From contig JBFMDV010000025.1 of NCBI GenBank assembly GCA_040753875.1, positions 159,447 through 223,446 on the forward strand: a DNA stretch of 64,000 nt, in the 5' to 3' direction. Both the position numbers and the translations under genes were made by a program. The notes beneath the pieces are model-generated. The model had not been told where the DNA came from, searched no databases, and saw nothing but the letters and a program-made list of their open reading frames with translations. Positions within the stretch are counted from its first letter, which is position 1. The number at the start of each line of letters is the position of its first letter. The DNA comes from Candidatus Zixiibacteriota bacterium. GTDB taxonomy: Bacteria; Zixibacteria; MSB-5A5; GN15; FEB-12. Shown piece after piece: positions 7,254 through 17,400 of this stretch.

Positions 7254-7320
7254 ATAAACGGCAGACGTCCTCGTCTGCCGCTTGCGGCCAGTGGCAGACC
7301 GGGAGGTCTGCCATTTACGA
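7254..7320 (+). repeat. Family-4 composite of two hairpins
   Basis: The left hairpin CGGCAGACG-TCCT-CGTCTGCCG (7259-7280) and the right hairpin GGCAGACC-GGGA-GGTCTGCC (7293-7312) are bounded by ATAAACGG...CCATTTACG arms that themselves pair. The relative at 63728-63843 has another repeat inserted between the two hairpins. Confidence 0.7.
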
Positions 7321-7367
7321 GTTTCCACAACGGATTCAAAGACGGCGGAACCAGAAGCGGTTCCGCC

Positions 7368-8222
7368 CTACTTCCGCACCACCATCGCCACCCCCGCCAG
7401 TATTGCGGCGGCGCCGACAAGTGTCAGGGTGGAGAGTGTCTCATCGCCGAATACAACGCCGATCAGTATCGCCACCAGCGGCGTGATGAACGCAATCAGC
7501 GAAACCGTCACGGCTTTAGTGTGTGTGAGCAGCCAGTAATATCCCAAAAACGCCACCACCGTCCCGAATACTGCCAGATAGATGATCGACCCAACCGACT
7601 GCGAGGTGACTGCAAAATTGGACCAGTTCTCGAACAGCAGTGCGCCAAGAACCAGCAGTATTCCCCCCATGAACATCTGCACGTTTGCAGCCACCACAAT
7701 GTTCACCGTGGCAGCGTACTTCTTGTGCTGTATCAACCCCCACGCCGACGCGAACGACGCTCCCAGCGCCAGCACCGAACCCAGGAACAGCTCACCGGAG
7801 GTCTGCAGCGAATCGTACGAGATCAGCACCACGCCGGCAAACGACAGCACCAGTCCCAGCCACACCGCACCATGAATCTGCTCGGTCTTCAGCCGATAGG
7901 CGGACAACACTGCCACGAAAACCGGAAACGATGCAAACAGCACCGCGGTCATGGCCGAGTTGATATGCCGTTCGGCGAAATAGACCATCGCGTAGCTGGC
8001 GCAGTACATGAACAGCCCTGGATGCCCGACCCAAAACAGATCGCGAACCCCTTTCGGATACGCCAGCCCTTTGACTTTCACTATTGCTGTGAGAATTGTG
8101 ACCGCCAGCGCGAACCGAATACTGGCCGCCCAGAGCGGGGGAGCATCGGCCAAGCCGAGCTTGATCGCCATCCAGGTGGAGCCCCAGATAACGCAGAGGA
8201 CAATGTAAACGAGCGCGGTCAT
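7368..8222 (-). CDS. EamA/DMT-superfamily transporter
   Basis: The 284-residue integral membrane protein has about ten hydrophobic helices in two EamA halves. The first begins IVLCVIWGSTWMAIK and the second follows the ASAWGLIQHKK loop. The C-terminal signature ALIAFITPLVAILIGVVFGDE-like region (written here as SLIAFITPLVAIL then VFGDETLS) is typical. Family members export metabolites or amino acids across the inner membrane; the substrate cannot be read. I chose the ATG at 8220-8222; a TTG at 8234 would add four residues, and neither has a strong ribosome site. It is divergent from the regulator at 8441. Confidence 0.88.
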   Translation of the reverse strand: MTALVYIVLCVIWGSTWMAIKLGLADAPPLWAASIRFALAVTILTAIVKVKGLAYPKGVRDLFWVGHPGLFMYCASYAMVYFAERHINSAMTAVLFASFPVFVAVLSAYRLKTEQIHGAVWLGLVLSFAGVVLISYDSLQTSGELFLGSVLALGASFASAWGLIQHKKYAATVNIVVAANVQMFMGGILLVLGALLFENWSNFAVTSQSVGSIIYLAVFGTVVAFLGYYWLLTHTKAVTVSLIAFITPLVAILIGVVFGDETLSTLTLVGAAAILAGVAMVVRK

Positions 8223-8338
8223 CGGTCGCGCCAATAACGACTAATTACAGTGCGCCGTCAATCACCTGAATCCTACCGCGGATCACGTTTAGGCGTCAGA
8301 ATAAGAGCCGCAAGCGGCTGGCAACGCCACCTTTTTTC

Positions 8339-8368
8339 TTGACAATGGGTTCAGCTTCTTGCTATGCT
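8339..8368 (+). promoter_or_regulatory. predicted sigma70-type promoter of the 8441 regulator
   Basis: TTGACA (8339-8344), an 18-bp spacer, then TATGCT (8363-8368). Between it and the start are an AAGTACTT palindrome (8382-8389) and the direct repeats ACGATACT and ACGATATACT, which could be operator sequence for autoregulation. Confidence 0.5.
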
Positions 8369-8440
8369 TAACGATACTATAAAGTACTTCAAGATACGAT
8401 ATACTGTGACATTATTATAGTCGATATACAGGAGCAGCAC

Positions 8441-8920
8441 GTGAACGCTTACGCTGAGGGGGTCATCAAGAACACCGAGTTTTTCACCACCACCGAACTG
8501 GCCGAGAAGCTCAAAATGAACGTTCAGGTAATCACCCGAAAGGTCCAGGCCGGGGAGATTTTCGCCTATAAAATTGGCAAGGACTGGCGAATCCCGGAGC
8601 AGGCCGTGCACCAGTGGTTACAAAAACATTCCAACATCAATGGGCCGGCCGACCCCCGACAGAAAGTGGTTGGTAACTTCCTCAAGAACGACCATATCGA
8701 TATTCTCCCGGCTCAGCGGAGCAAGCGCAAATATCTGCTCGAATATATTCTCGCGCAGTTCGAGCCGAACAAGGTGTACGCCGAGGAGGAGGTCAACAAG
8801 ATCATCCAGCGGTACCACGAGGATTTCTGCACCGTGCGCCGGGAGTTTATCGCCGAGCGAATGATGGACCGGACCGAGGGGAAATACCGCCGCCGGACCG
8901 GGTACAAGTTTTCGGATTAG
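8441..8920 (+). CDS. DNA-binding protein with helix-turn-helix and DUF2087 domains
   Basis: The 159-residue protein has an excisionase/MerR-like winged helix at residues about 15-60 (FTTTELAEKLKMNVQVITRKVQAGEIFAYK then DWRIPEQAVHQWL). A DUF2087 domain follows at 75-155: VVGNFLKND.., ILPAQRSKRKYLLEYILAQFEPNKVYAEEEVN, and the FCTVRREFIAERMMDR segment. DUF2087 is common as the C-terminus of small bacterial transcription factors, so a local regulator is likely. The start is GTG 8441 with CAGGAG 8 bp upstream. No target is evident beyond possible autoregulation. Confidence 0.85.
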   Translation: MNAYAEGVIKNTEFFTTTELAEKLKMNVQVITRKVQAGEIFAYKIGKDWRIPEQAVHQWLQKHSNINGPADPRQKVVGNFLKNDHIDILPAQRSKRKYLLEYILAQFEPNKVYAEEEVNKIIQRYHEDFCTVRREFIAERMMDRTEGKYRRRTGYKFSD

Positions 8921-9079
8921 CGACGGTGATTGAACGGCGTCTTGCGCCATTCACTCACCGGCACAAACCCGCCCCAAGGGGCGGGGTACCCCACCGCTTG
9001 CGGAGGATCCAGGGGTTGAGCAGTGGTGACTCCAAGGCGCCGTGGTGAGCGGAGCCGAACCACGTTTGCAGGTAACCGA

Positions 9080-9112
9080 GTCATTGCGAGGCGCTTCGCT
9101 GAAGCAATCTCA
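9080..9112 (+). repeat. GTCATTGCGAGG-type dispersed repeat
   Basis: GTCATTGCGAGGCGCTTCGC followed by TGAAGCAATCTC is a version of a short palindromic repeat found between genes in many bacterial phyla. A degenerate relative is at 50541-50568. Confidence 0.6.
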
Positions 9113-9143
9113 ACCGCAGGCTAGATGTTCGCATTGTCGCGTC

Positions 9144-9187
9144 GTAGGTCGGTGTTCCGAGCCCGCTTCTGGCGAGAAACCCGACAT
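9144..9187 (+). repeat. Family-7 repeat ending GAGAAACCCGAC
   Basis: GTAGGTCGGTGTTCCGAGC is followed after about 10 bp by GCGAGAAACCCGACAT; the ends pair imperfectly (GTCGG...CCGAC). Further copies are at 50569-50613 and 50720-50754, and a right half only at 9266-9292. Confidence 0.65.
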
Positions 9188-9200
9188 GGGGGGATAAGAG

Positions 9201-9255
9201 CCGCCAGGTCACAATCCCCTTCGGCAGAATGCCTCAGGGGATCAAGACCCGGCGG
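9201..9255 (-). repeat. 55-bp palindrome, GGTC-YTG group, subfamily 2 copy a
   Basis: In this orientation it reads CCGCCAGGTC-ACA-ATCCCCT...AGGGGAT-CAA-GACCCGGCGG. On the minus strand it shows the group pattern GGTC-TTG ... TGT-GACC. Two copies of the same 55-bp length lie at 59507 and 59831. The 8921-9449 gap otherwise holds only repeats, including a GC-rich hairpin near 8968-8985. Confidence 0.8.
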
Positions 9256-9305
9256 AACGAGGTTGAGGCTGGTTTGGTCGAGAAACCCGACACGCGTCGC
9301 AGCTT

Positions 9306-9372
9306 GTCATGCCAGCGAACGCTGGCATCCAGTCCAAACCTACGGGTGGACCCCAGCTTTCGCTGGGGTGAC
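9306..9372. repeat. 67-bp head-to-head hairpin unit (BIME-like), copy U2
   Basis: Two inverted 27-nt hairpins (9306-9332 plus, 9346-9372 minus) sit in the same 67-bp layout as 1268-1334. The left stem is TG/CA with loop GAAC, the right stem CC/GG. It lies beyond the 3' end of the DUF2723 gene. Confidence 0.85.
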
Positions 9373-9449
9373 ACCTTTGCAAAATGGGAAGCAAAAAAGC
9401 CCGTCGGCGATAGCGGCCAACGGGCTTCCGAATCGTCTGAGGAGTTCGC

Positions 9450-12215
9450 CTATTCCGTCGGAGGGTTCAGCCCCTGCGTATTTGAGATGCCAAGTATGCG
9501 CTGGAGGAACGGGTCGGACAGATTCACTTTGTACTCCGCGAACATCTGCGCTGCCTTCTGCAGATCTGTGAACTTGCCGTCCTGCGAAAGCACCGAGATC
9601 AGTTTCCGGAACCCGTAGCTGCTGTTGGGATCCAACATAAACGCATCCCACAGCTCGCGCGTCCCCTCCGCGGTCATCGCCTGGTCTTTGAGCCGTCGAC
9701 CCAACTCATGCCTGGCCAGACCGAGATCCTGGCGGTAAAACAGGTTGTCCGGACTCGCTTTGGAGAAGGCCGACAGTGTATCGATCAATTGCTGATACAG
9801 ACCGTTCGCCTTCGTGGTGTCCCCCTTCTTGTCGTAATAATCGCCGAGCACCATGTAGGTCTGCCAGTATTCCGGGTACTGTGCGATCATCTTGTTCGCC
9901 AGAGCTAGCGCCTGTTCCTCGCGGCCGCGTTTGTTTTCTTCATCGAAAACGCGCAGCGCGCTCATGCCGAGACTGATATAGACGCCGGTCGCATTCTCAT
10001 CGCGGTACACCTTGGAGTTCTCCATGCCGGTGAATTTATACGTGTTCATGAACAGATCGTACGAGCGGTCAACATCAATCAGTCCCGGAATTGGGTCCTT
10101 ATCCAGACGGTACACCATGCCGACTATCGCCGCGTGGTCGCGGAGACTCAACGGTGATTCGGCGTACGGCGGCGAACTGAAAAAGATCGGGTCTTTCCAA
10201 CGATTCTCGATGACGATTTCATCGACCATCATTTCGCTCACCCGGACTATCCGGTTCCCCATTTGGTATGGTGACATGTATGTCTCGCGCTTGCGTGGGC
10301 GGTCGTTGAATGTCTTCCTTGGGCGCGAGAATTCAACCCCGTCCCGCACTTCCACCGGATACCAGAGAATTTGCTCATCGGACAACGAAATAGGAACATT
10401 ATAGAAATGCTTGAGCTGGTACACGTACCAGTCAACCTGCAAGAGCGAGAGGTTCACCACCCGCACGTCCTTGCGGTAATTGTACGCCTCCTGGAGGCAC
10501 CAGACAGGGAATGTATCGTTGTCGCCGGAGGTGAACAGAATGGCGTTCTGATCGCAACTATCGAGGATATTTTGCGCGTACGTTCTGGCCAGCACGTTGT
10601 GGGAGCGATCATTCACTCGCCAGTTGGCATCGAGCGCATGGAGCGGCAAGAGGACGAGCAGTGTAGTTGCGTAGACCGCTTTACTTTCCATCTCCGGTTT
10701 GCGAGCGACCACCCATTTACGGAACCACTGCGCGACCCCCGACACGCCCATCCCCATCGCGATGCCAAAAAACACAAACGCCGGCGTGAAGAAATAGTCG
10801 CGGTTGCGCACCTCCAGATAGGCATCGCCGGTCTGGAAATCATACTTGGTGCCGTCGGCGAAATTCATGTACAGGATCAAACCGACCGAACAGGCAATGA
10901 AGAGGGTGAAAAACGGAAGTCCTACTTCCCGTCTTTTTTGAATCGCCACATACATCCCGATCATGCCGAGTAGGAAGAAGGGGAATATGAACAGCCAGCC
11001 CGGTTTGGAATACTGTCCCTCAAAGTAGGACCAGAACCCCATGTTGGGATGCCGCCCAAACTGGTTTTCCCAGGTGCCGCGACGTTTGAACATCCGCTCG
11101 GTCATGGATTGCTGACCGTACTGCTTGCGATCGAGGAAACTGACGAATGTTCGGTAATCACGGGCCGGGTGGTTCTCATCGATACGCGGATTGTCGGCCG
11201 ACCGGATCGGGAGATACAGGTGGACCGAGAAACCTATGAGAGCGATTACCAGAATTGTAAGCGCCGGTTTCCAGTCAACATTCCAGCCGCGCTTTGATGC
11301 CATCAGCGCAATGAGGATGATAGCCACCAAGCCGATCGGCATGAAGATCAAAAACCACTCGAATGCGACCATGATTGAGGACACGCAGCCAATAGCAATC
11401 GCCACAGGCCAGTTGATTTCTTTGTACAGTAGCGCCAATAGCGCCAAAGAGGCGATGGCCGAGAAGAGAAAGAACATCGGCTGCCCACCCCGTCCGTTGG
11501 AAAATGCGACGATCAGGAGCAGTTCCAGAAGCACGTAGCCGCAGACGAACAGGAAGTCGCGCGGCAGGGCATTTTTCTTCAGGAGGAAAAAAACCGCGCA
11601 CATCGGCATCACCAGAAACACCGTCATATGAATACCGACCCCAACCAGCGCCAGGTAAAACGCCAGCACCATCATCTTGACCGCTTTGCCGGTACCGCGG
11701 TGCTCGAAATACTCAACTGTCAGCCAGACGATAAGAACCATAAGCGCCAGCGAGAGTCCATACACTTCGGCCTCGACTGCGTTGCTCCAGTTGGTCTCCG
11801 AGAAGGCCACAAAAAAGGCGCCGGCAACCCCGCCTATGTAGGCAATCCATCGGCTGAGCGCGTTGGTATCGACATCATCGAAGAAATACCGCACGATCTT
11901 GACAACCAGCAGATAGCTCAGCATAGCGGTGAAAGCTGAAGAAATGACTGAGATGTAGTTCACTCGGTAGGCGACATCGGTTACGAATGGTATCATGGCA
12001 AACAACCGCCCGATCAGGACGAACAGCGGAGTGCCGGGCGGATGAGGGATACCCAGAATTGCCGAACAGGCGATAAACTCACCGCAGTCCCAGAACGGGA
12101 TCGATCGCTGCACAGTGAGCGCATAGACGATAAACGAAACTACAAACACCAGCGCCGCCAACACGACATTGGTGCGGTCAAACTTTCTGCCGTTCAGTAT
12201 GGGAAAATCAGGCAA
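9450..12215 (-). CDS. DUF2723 membrane glycosyltransferase-like protein with C-terminal TPRs
   Basis: The 921-residue protein opens with the DUF2723 signature: a first membrane helix, then SIPFWDCGEFIACSAILGIP and HPPGTPLFVLIGRLFAMIPF. Roughly a dozen further membrane helices run to about residue 520. The family is related to GT-C enzymes such as protein O-mannosyltransferases that use lipid-linked sugars, with the acidic FWDCGE loop facing the periplasm. The C-terminal 400 residues are soluble, with TPR-like helices near 740-900 (ALANKMIAQYPEYWQTYMVLGDYY). The start is TTG 12215, chosen because AGGAGG lies 5 bp upstream. No sugar pathway genes adjoin it. Confidence 0.85.
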   Translation of the reverse strand: MPDFPILNGRKFDRTNVVLAALVFVVSFIVYALTVQRSIPFWDCGEFIACSAILGIPHPPGTPLFVLIGRLFAMIPFVTDVAYRVNYISVISSAFTAMLSYLLVVKIVRYFFDDVDTNALSRWIAYIGGVAGAFFVAFSETNWSNAVEAEVYGLSLALMVLIVWLTVEYFEHRGTGKAVKMMVLAFYLALVGVGIHMTVFLVMPMCAVFFLLKKNALPRDFLFVCGYVLLELLLIVAFSNGRGGQPMFFLFSAIASLALLALLYKEINWPVAIAIGCVSSIMVAFEWFLIFMPIGLVAIILIALMASKRGWNVDWKPALTILVIALIGFSVHLYLPIRSADNPRIDENHPARDYRTFVSFLDRKQYGQQSMTERMFKRRGTWENQFGRHPNMGFWSYFEGQYSKPGWLFIFPFFLLGMIGMYVAIQKRREVGLPFFTLFIACSVGLILYMNFADGTKYDFQTGDAYLEVRNRDYFFTPAFVFFGIAMGMGVSGVAQWFRKWVVARKPEMESKAVYATTLLVLLPLHALDANWRVNDRSHNVLARTYAQNILDSCDQNAILFTSGDNDTFPVWCLQEAYNYRKDVRVVNLSLLQVDWYVYQLKHFYNVPISLSDEQILWYPVEVRDGVEFSRPRKTFNDRPRKRETYMSPYQMGNRIVRVSEMMVDEIVIENRWKDPIFFSSPPYAESPLSLRDHAAIVGMVYRLDKDPIPGLIDVDRSYDLFMNTYKFTGMENSKVYRDENATGVYISLGMSALRVFDEENKRGREEQALALANKMIAQYPEYWQTYMVLGDYYDKKGDTTKANGLYQQLIDTLSAFSKASPDNLFYRQDLGLARHELGRRLKDQAMTAEGTRELWDAFMLDPNSSYGFRKLISVLSQDGKFTDLQKAAQMFAEYKVNLSDPFLQRILGISNTQGLNPPTE

Positions 12216-12271
12216 TCGGGCCTCCTAAAGTCCTAATCCGCGTAAGCCGATAGAGTACATAGATATATCAC

Positions 12272-12298
12272 ATATTCGCTGCGCGAAGCAGAGAATAT
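12272..12298. other. AT-rich hairpin in the divergent promoter region
   Basis: ATATTC-g-CTGC-gcgaa-GCAG-a-GAATAT forms a near-perfect stem-loop between the divergent genes at 12215 and 12375. It could be an operator or a leader structure. No clear promoter boxes were identified around it. Confidence 0.45.
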
Positions 12299-12374
12299 AC
12301 TACGGTCGCGACCATGCACAACTTAATTTTTACCCCGGCGACCAGGTTGCGATTCATGGTGAGAGGAGGAAACG

Positions 12375-12623
12375 ATGTTTATCTGGTGCGCTGTCCTGTT
12401 TGGACTGGGAATTGTGGCGTTCCTCGATTCGATCTTCAACATGGGTGAGATCTTTAGGACCGTCAATTCCGTGTTGTTCTTGCTGGTTTCCCTCGGCCTG
12501 TTGGTACGGACCACGACCAAAATGAAAGACAAAAAGCTCGAGACCAAGGAGGATCGGATCTTCAACCTTGAGAAACAGCTTGGAAGTCTGAAGAAATCAC
12601 AGGAACAGTTGTCGAAGTTCTAA
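12375..12623 (+). CDS. small membrane protein with C-terminal coiled coil
   Basis: This 82-residue protein has two hydrophobic helices (residues 2-20 and about 32-48) and a charged tail with heptad-like spacing (DRIFNLEKQLGSLKKSQEQLSKF). AGGAGG lies just upstream of the ATG, which supports translation. No family is recognised. It overlaps the convergent TPR gene by 4 bp at the 3' end. A scaffold or small regulator in the inner membrane is possible, but nothing shows a function. Confidence 0.7.
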   Translation: MFIWCAVLFGLGIVAFLDSIFNMGEIFRTVNSVLFLLVSLGLLVRTTTKMKDKKLETKEDRIFNLEKQLGSLKKSQEQLSKF

Positions 12624-14449
12624 CCGACCTTGAGGTCGGTCTCGAGCTGCCGAAGTTTCTTACGCACTTCGGAGCCGAACGGATAATTTGGATACTTTTC
12701 CAGAAGTTGCCGGTAAATAGTCTTGGCTGCTTCTAACGTGGAAGGTGTGTCCGCCAGAATATCCGCCTTGAGTTTCAGGCCAAAGGGGACGTAGTAGGAT
12801 TCGGGGAAATTGGCCGCGAGATCCTCGATTTCACCAAGAACTCGTGCCGTATCGCCGCGTTTCATATCCACCTGAACCATCCGAAACAAGGCATCGTCCG
12901 CCAGTGTCTTGTCGTCGTTGTTCACCAACCGTTCCAATTGGGCATGGCATGAGTCCGGCATCTGCCGCTCCTGATACCAGAGAGCATCGGCATATGCGGC
13001 CAGCAGTTCCGGAGAGCCGCCGGCATCATCCAACACCAGCAGAAGCTGTAGTGCATCGTTGACATAGAATCCCTGAGGATATGCCACCATCAGCTTCTTC
13101 AGCATCACTTTGGCGGAATCAAACTCCTGGCGGTAGAATTTGATCGCACCCAGATTGAAAGCTATTTCTTCGTCGATATCCTGATTGAACGGCTGGGAGG
13201 CCAGCGACTGAAACCGCTTTTCAGCAGCGTCAATATCCCCCATACGAAGATAGCAGTATGGAGTACTGCGCTGCGCGTTCAGGAAGCTCAGCCCGCGCGG
13301 AAAGCGGGTCACCACCGAATCAAAATACGACAAGGCTCGCGGATAATCCGATAGCCGGTCAAAGCAGATCATGCCCAGAGCGTATACCGCGTCCGCTTTC
13401 TCACCTTGATCGGGAGAGACGGCCACGATAGTATCGTATCGCGCCATGCCTTCATCGAGACGCCCCGTCTGCACCAGCGCGTTGGCGTAGAGGAAAGCGG
13501 CATCACCGACCAGCGGAGTTTTGTTTTGGCGTAGCGCCAGTTGTTCCCCCATATGCACAACCTGAGCATACAGCTTCCGGTCGGAGCATTGGCGCATGAA
13601 ATAATCGGGAGAGCCGCCAGTCAGCCCCTCGAGTGTGTCACGACGCAAGCAGTACTCGAAGGCGCGGTCAAACCGCCCGGAGCGAATATAGTAATCGGCG
13701 AGAAGTTTGACGGCCCGCGGCGCGCCACCGACCCTGGTGTGCTCGAGGAGGAGCTTCTCAACCTGAGGCGACGAATCCTCGAATTCCAACATTGCCAACA
13801 GGCGACGTTCCCCCTCCATGGCCTCGCGCGTGGTGTCTTCGGCCAGAAGCGGCAGAAATTCGTTTGCGGCATCATGGTATTTCTTCCGGCTTTCAAGCAG
13901 ACTCCCTCGTTCAACCGCATACAGCAGCGGATTACCTCGAACCACTCGAACCGAATCAATCAACTGCAGCGCATCGTCCGGCAAGCCGTGACGGATCTGG
14001 CTCTGCACCAACATCAGCATCGTACTCTGATCCGTCGGGGACAAAAGTCCGATCGCCGCACGATACGCCGACCGGGCGGAATCGAGCTGCCCCTGTTCGG
14101 CCAGCACTTCGGCCAGATCGAGACGATAGCCAAATACGTTTGGATATCTCTCGACCAGCCGTCGGTCAAGAAGCTCCAGTTTGGCGTATCGTTTGAGCTG
14201 CTGATAGCAGTTGCGCAGAAGATTGGCAACATTCATGTCACCGGGATTGGTCTCGTACAGTGCTTCCAACATGAGGGCGGCGGCTTCAGGATTGCTTTGC
14301 CGCAGGAACGCTCGTGCCGCCGCCATCCGCTGTTCGGTCTCTGTCATTATAGGAGTCGCCGGTGGCTGGTCGGGCCGAGATTCCTGCGCCACGACCGGAC
14401 GGCCAGCCAGCGCCGCGACCAGCACGATGGCTGCGAGAAACGGCGTCAC
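12620..14449 (-). CDS. exported tetratricopeptide-repeat protein
   Basis: The 609-residue protein has a signal peptide (TPFLAAIVLVAALAGRPVVAQ) and is otherwise built of TPR-like helix pairs from about residue 35 to the end. A final BamD/YbgF-like segment reads YRQLLEKYPNYPFGSEVRKKLRQLE. It is probably periplasmic and mediates protein interactions. The GTG start (14449) overlaps the stop of the upstream DUF4175 gene in a GTGA junction, so the two are translationally coupled and likely act together, possibly in envelope assembly. No catalytic motif is visible. Confidence 0.85.
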   Translation of the reverse strand: MTPFLAAIVLVAALAGRPVVAQESRPDQPPATPIMTETEQRMAAARAFLRQSNPEAAALMLEALYETNPGDMNVANLLRNCYQQLKRYAKLELLDRRLVERYPNVFGYRLDLAEVLAEQGQLDSARSAYRAAIGLLSPTDQSTMLMLVQSQIRHGLPDDALQLIDSVRVVRGNPLLYAVERGSLLESRKKYHDAANEFLPLLAEDTTREAMEGERRLLAMLEFEDSSPQVEKLLLEHTRVGGAPRAVKLLADYYIRSGRFDRAFEYCLRRDTLEGLTGGSPDYFMRQCSDRKLYAQVVHMGEQLALRQNKTPLVGDAAFLYANALVQTGRLDEGMARYDTIVAVSPDQGEKADAVYALGMICFDRLSDYPRALSYFDSVVTRFPRGLSFLNAQRSTPYCYLRMGDIDAAEKRFQSLASQPFNQDIDEEIAFNLGAIKFYRQEFDSAKVMLKKLMVAYPQGFYVNDALQLLLVLDDAGGSPELLAAYADALWYQERQMPDSCHAQLERLVNNDDKTLADDALFRMVQVDMKRGDTARVLGEIEDLAANFPESYYVPFGLKLKADILADTPSTLEAAKTIYRQLLEKYPNYPFGSEVRKKLRQLETDLKVG

Positions 14450-17400
14450 TTCGCAGGAACCATTGGCTGAGGTTCGTTTGAAGGTGTGCTTTCGATCTGT
14501 AACAAGGCCCGGAAGTACGCTTTGATCTGCTCTTCGTACTGCGACGGATAGTCGTTGCCGAGGAACTGCCGGAGCCGGTCCTCGAAATGGGCCCGGTCGT
14601 TTAGCAGATCGGACGGAAGATTCGGGGGGATATACACCGGCTGCTCAGCGGCCGTGGTGGCTTTTCGCTGTTCGGTGAAATCCTTGCGTTGCAGCGAGCG
14701 GGAAGCCTCGAGCATACGCGAGTAGATATTCAACTGGCGGGCGGTGGTCTCTTCGCCCGCGCTGCCTGTCGCCAGGTCCTCTTCGACCTTCTTCATTTCC
14801 TTGGCAATATCGTCGAGCCGTCCCAGTACCTGTCGCGAGTTACCGAACTCTTGCGCCAGGTCCTCAAGCGACTTGCGGATCGCTCCTTGTTCGCCGGCCA
14901 ACCGTTGGAGGCTTTCTCGCCCCGGCTGTGGATTGTTGCATTGCTTCTGTGTCTCCTGGTTCAGCATGTTCTGCTTGTCGCACATGCCTTCCATCTGGGA
15001 GATGTTCTTGTTGCAGTTCCCGCCCTTATTGCACTGGTTTTGCTGCTCCAGTGATTCCATCAGGCGTATCGAGGCGCGGTTGAGCTGTGACATGGCGTCG
15101 CGCTGCTCGCGTACGGCGTTCGGACCCCGCTGCTGGTCGAATTCCTGCATCGCCTGCGCCATGCTCTGGGTGGCTTGATCGACGATTGACCCGAGTTCAG
15201 CCGCGACAAACGGCGACTGCTTGCCGAGCTCGCTGATACTGTTTCTGAGGCCGCTGCACGAGGCCGATAGATCCTGCTGTTGCTGTGCCAGGTCACGCAT
15301 CATCGATGATTGCGGACTCATGGCTGCGGCTTCCTTAAGCAGCTCCTCCTGTGATTTGGAGAGATAGTTGGCATCATCAATTGCCCGACGCATCGCCTGC
15401 TTCAGCTTCTCCTGGTCCCCTCCTTTGAAGGCCATCTGCTGGTTCTGCATCTCACCCAGCATTTCGCGCACGCGGGCGGCGGCTTCCTTGCCTTCCTGCT
15501 GAGCGCCGGATTTCTGCTTCTGGCTCAAGGCATCGGACATCTTTTGCATGTTCTGATCCGCCTGGTTCTTGCGGACCGCCTCAGCAAATTTCTGCGCCGC
15601 CTCGTTCTGCTCCAGTTTGGCCTCATTGATCAGCTTCTGGAGTTCCTCAGATGAATTCTTCAGCTCCTGCATAGCCTGCGTAACGGCATCTTCCTTTGGG
15701 GCCAAGGAAGGCAACTGCTCATTACGGGCGCTGTCGGTAGAACTGTTGGTCTGTTCCTGGCGCTGGAGTATCTGCTCGGCCTGGCGCACCATCGCTTCCA
15801 TCTTCTGCTCGACCTGCATCCGCTTGAGAAGGGCCAACGTGCGTTCCAGCCGCTCCATCAGCTCCTGCTGCGACATCTGGAAATCCTTCATCGCCTGTTG
15901 GAGTTTCTGGGGATCCATGTTCTTGAGCGCATCCATCAGCTTCCGCTGCGCCTCTTTCATCTCGGGCGTCGCCACTTCCTCGAACAGCTTCTGAATCTGC
16001 GCCATTTTCTCCATGATCTCGCGGCTCATAAGGGAGTTTTCTTGCAGCTTCTCCAGCGAAGAATCCATCTTCTGAGCCATACGCTGGATGTTCTCCATCA
16101 TCTCGGCGTTCTTGCCCGCAATGGACTCCAGCTCTTTTTGCTGCTGCCAGTCATTCTTCTTGGCGTCGCGGGACTGGCTGTCCAGTTTGCGGACCGCCGC
16201 TTTCAGCCGCTCCACCAGCTCTTTGCCCGTTTGCAGGAGCTGTTCCGTCTGATTTACCCGCTCGGAGTTGTCGCGGTCGGACTCTGCTATCAACTCCTCA
16301 AGCGAGGGGAGCCGCGCGATGAAGGACCGGGACTTGGTCACCTTGGGTCCGGAGATACGGTCGTTGTCCGCCACCTCGAAATAGTAGGTGACATAATCGC
16401 CGGGGAACAACGCCAATTGGTCCATGTCCCAGTTGAGTTCCACGTCCCCTTCGGTTTTAATCCGCTCGCTGTAATGGAGTACCGCCACGTGCTCCTCCGA
16501 TGTGCGCCCCTGGGAAGAGACAGTAAACTTCATGACCAGTGAAGAAAAGCCGTAATCATCGGCAATGTGCACCTTCAGCGGGAGGATCATCTCATCGGTC
16601 AGGTTCGCATCGAATCCCGGCCGCAACACGTCGACGGTCGGGTACTCGTCAGGAATAGCGGTGACATAGTATTCAATTGGGTCTGGGTTCGTCTCCTGGA
16701 GTCGATCCAGAAGGCGCACGTGGTACGAGCGTGACTTGTCGACCACCAGTGAGCCATCGGCGTTCTTGCCGGCGACCGCCAGTAGCTGGCGACTGGAATC
16801 GGAGAACGTCAGTTCCACCCGTTCGACCGGCAGATTGGTTTCCACTTTCAGATTGACACGCGTGCCCACGACGGCAGAAAATGAGCCGTTGTTTTCCGAA
16901 ATAGTCTGCGGCGAAAGTCCGGTGTAGCTCGGATAGAACAGCGATAGGGAGATGTTGTTAACTCTCGGGCGGTCCACGACATCCACTCGCTGCACGTCGG
17001 TCTTCACCCGACCGGCCTCCACGTAGTAGTCAAACGACTTGTTGATCTGTCGGATGGTCAGACCGATGCCAAGCGAATCTCCGGTCGACACCGCCTGGCG
17101 TCGTATGGTCCTGAGATCGAAGGGGGACTGCTGCCAGCTTCCCCCGGCAAACCGAAAGTAGAGCGTGGCGTTCTCCGGCAGTCGTTGGCCGAAAATCGAA
17201 GCCCCTATCGTGATGTCTTTGTATTTGATCCACTCGGTCGAGCCGGGGGTCGCCACCACCTTGTAGCCAAGCGGTGGGGCGATCTCGGTAGTCGGATTCG
17301 AGAACACTTCATAGGAGTAACTGAAGAATCCCGGGAAAAGGACCAGCAATGCCAGACCCGCCAGCGCCGCTACCGCCATCAACCGCCCGGTCTTCAGAAC

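Noticed and set aside
7062..8237. 391-codon plus-strand open frame opposite the EamA transporter
   Set aside because: The membrane protein on the minus strand has clear family motifs; the reverse frame gives a His/Arg-rich sequence and runs through repeats.
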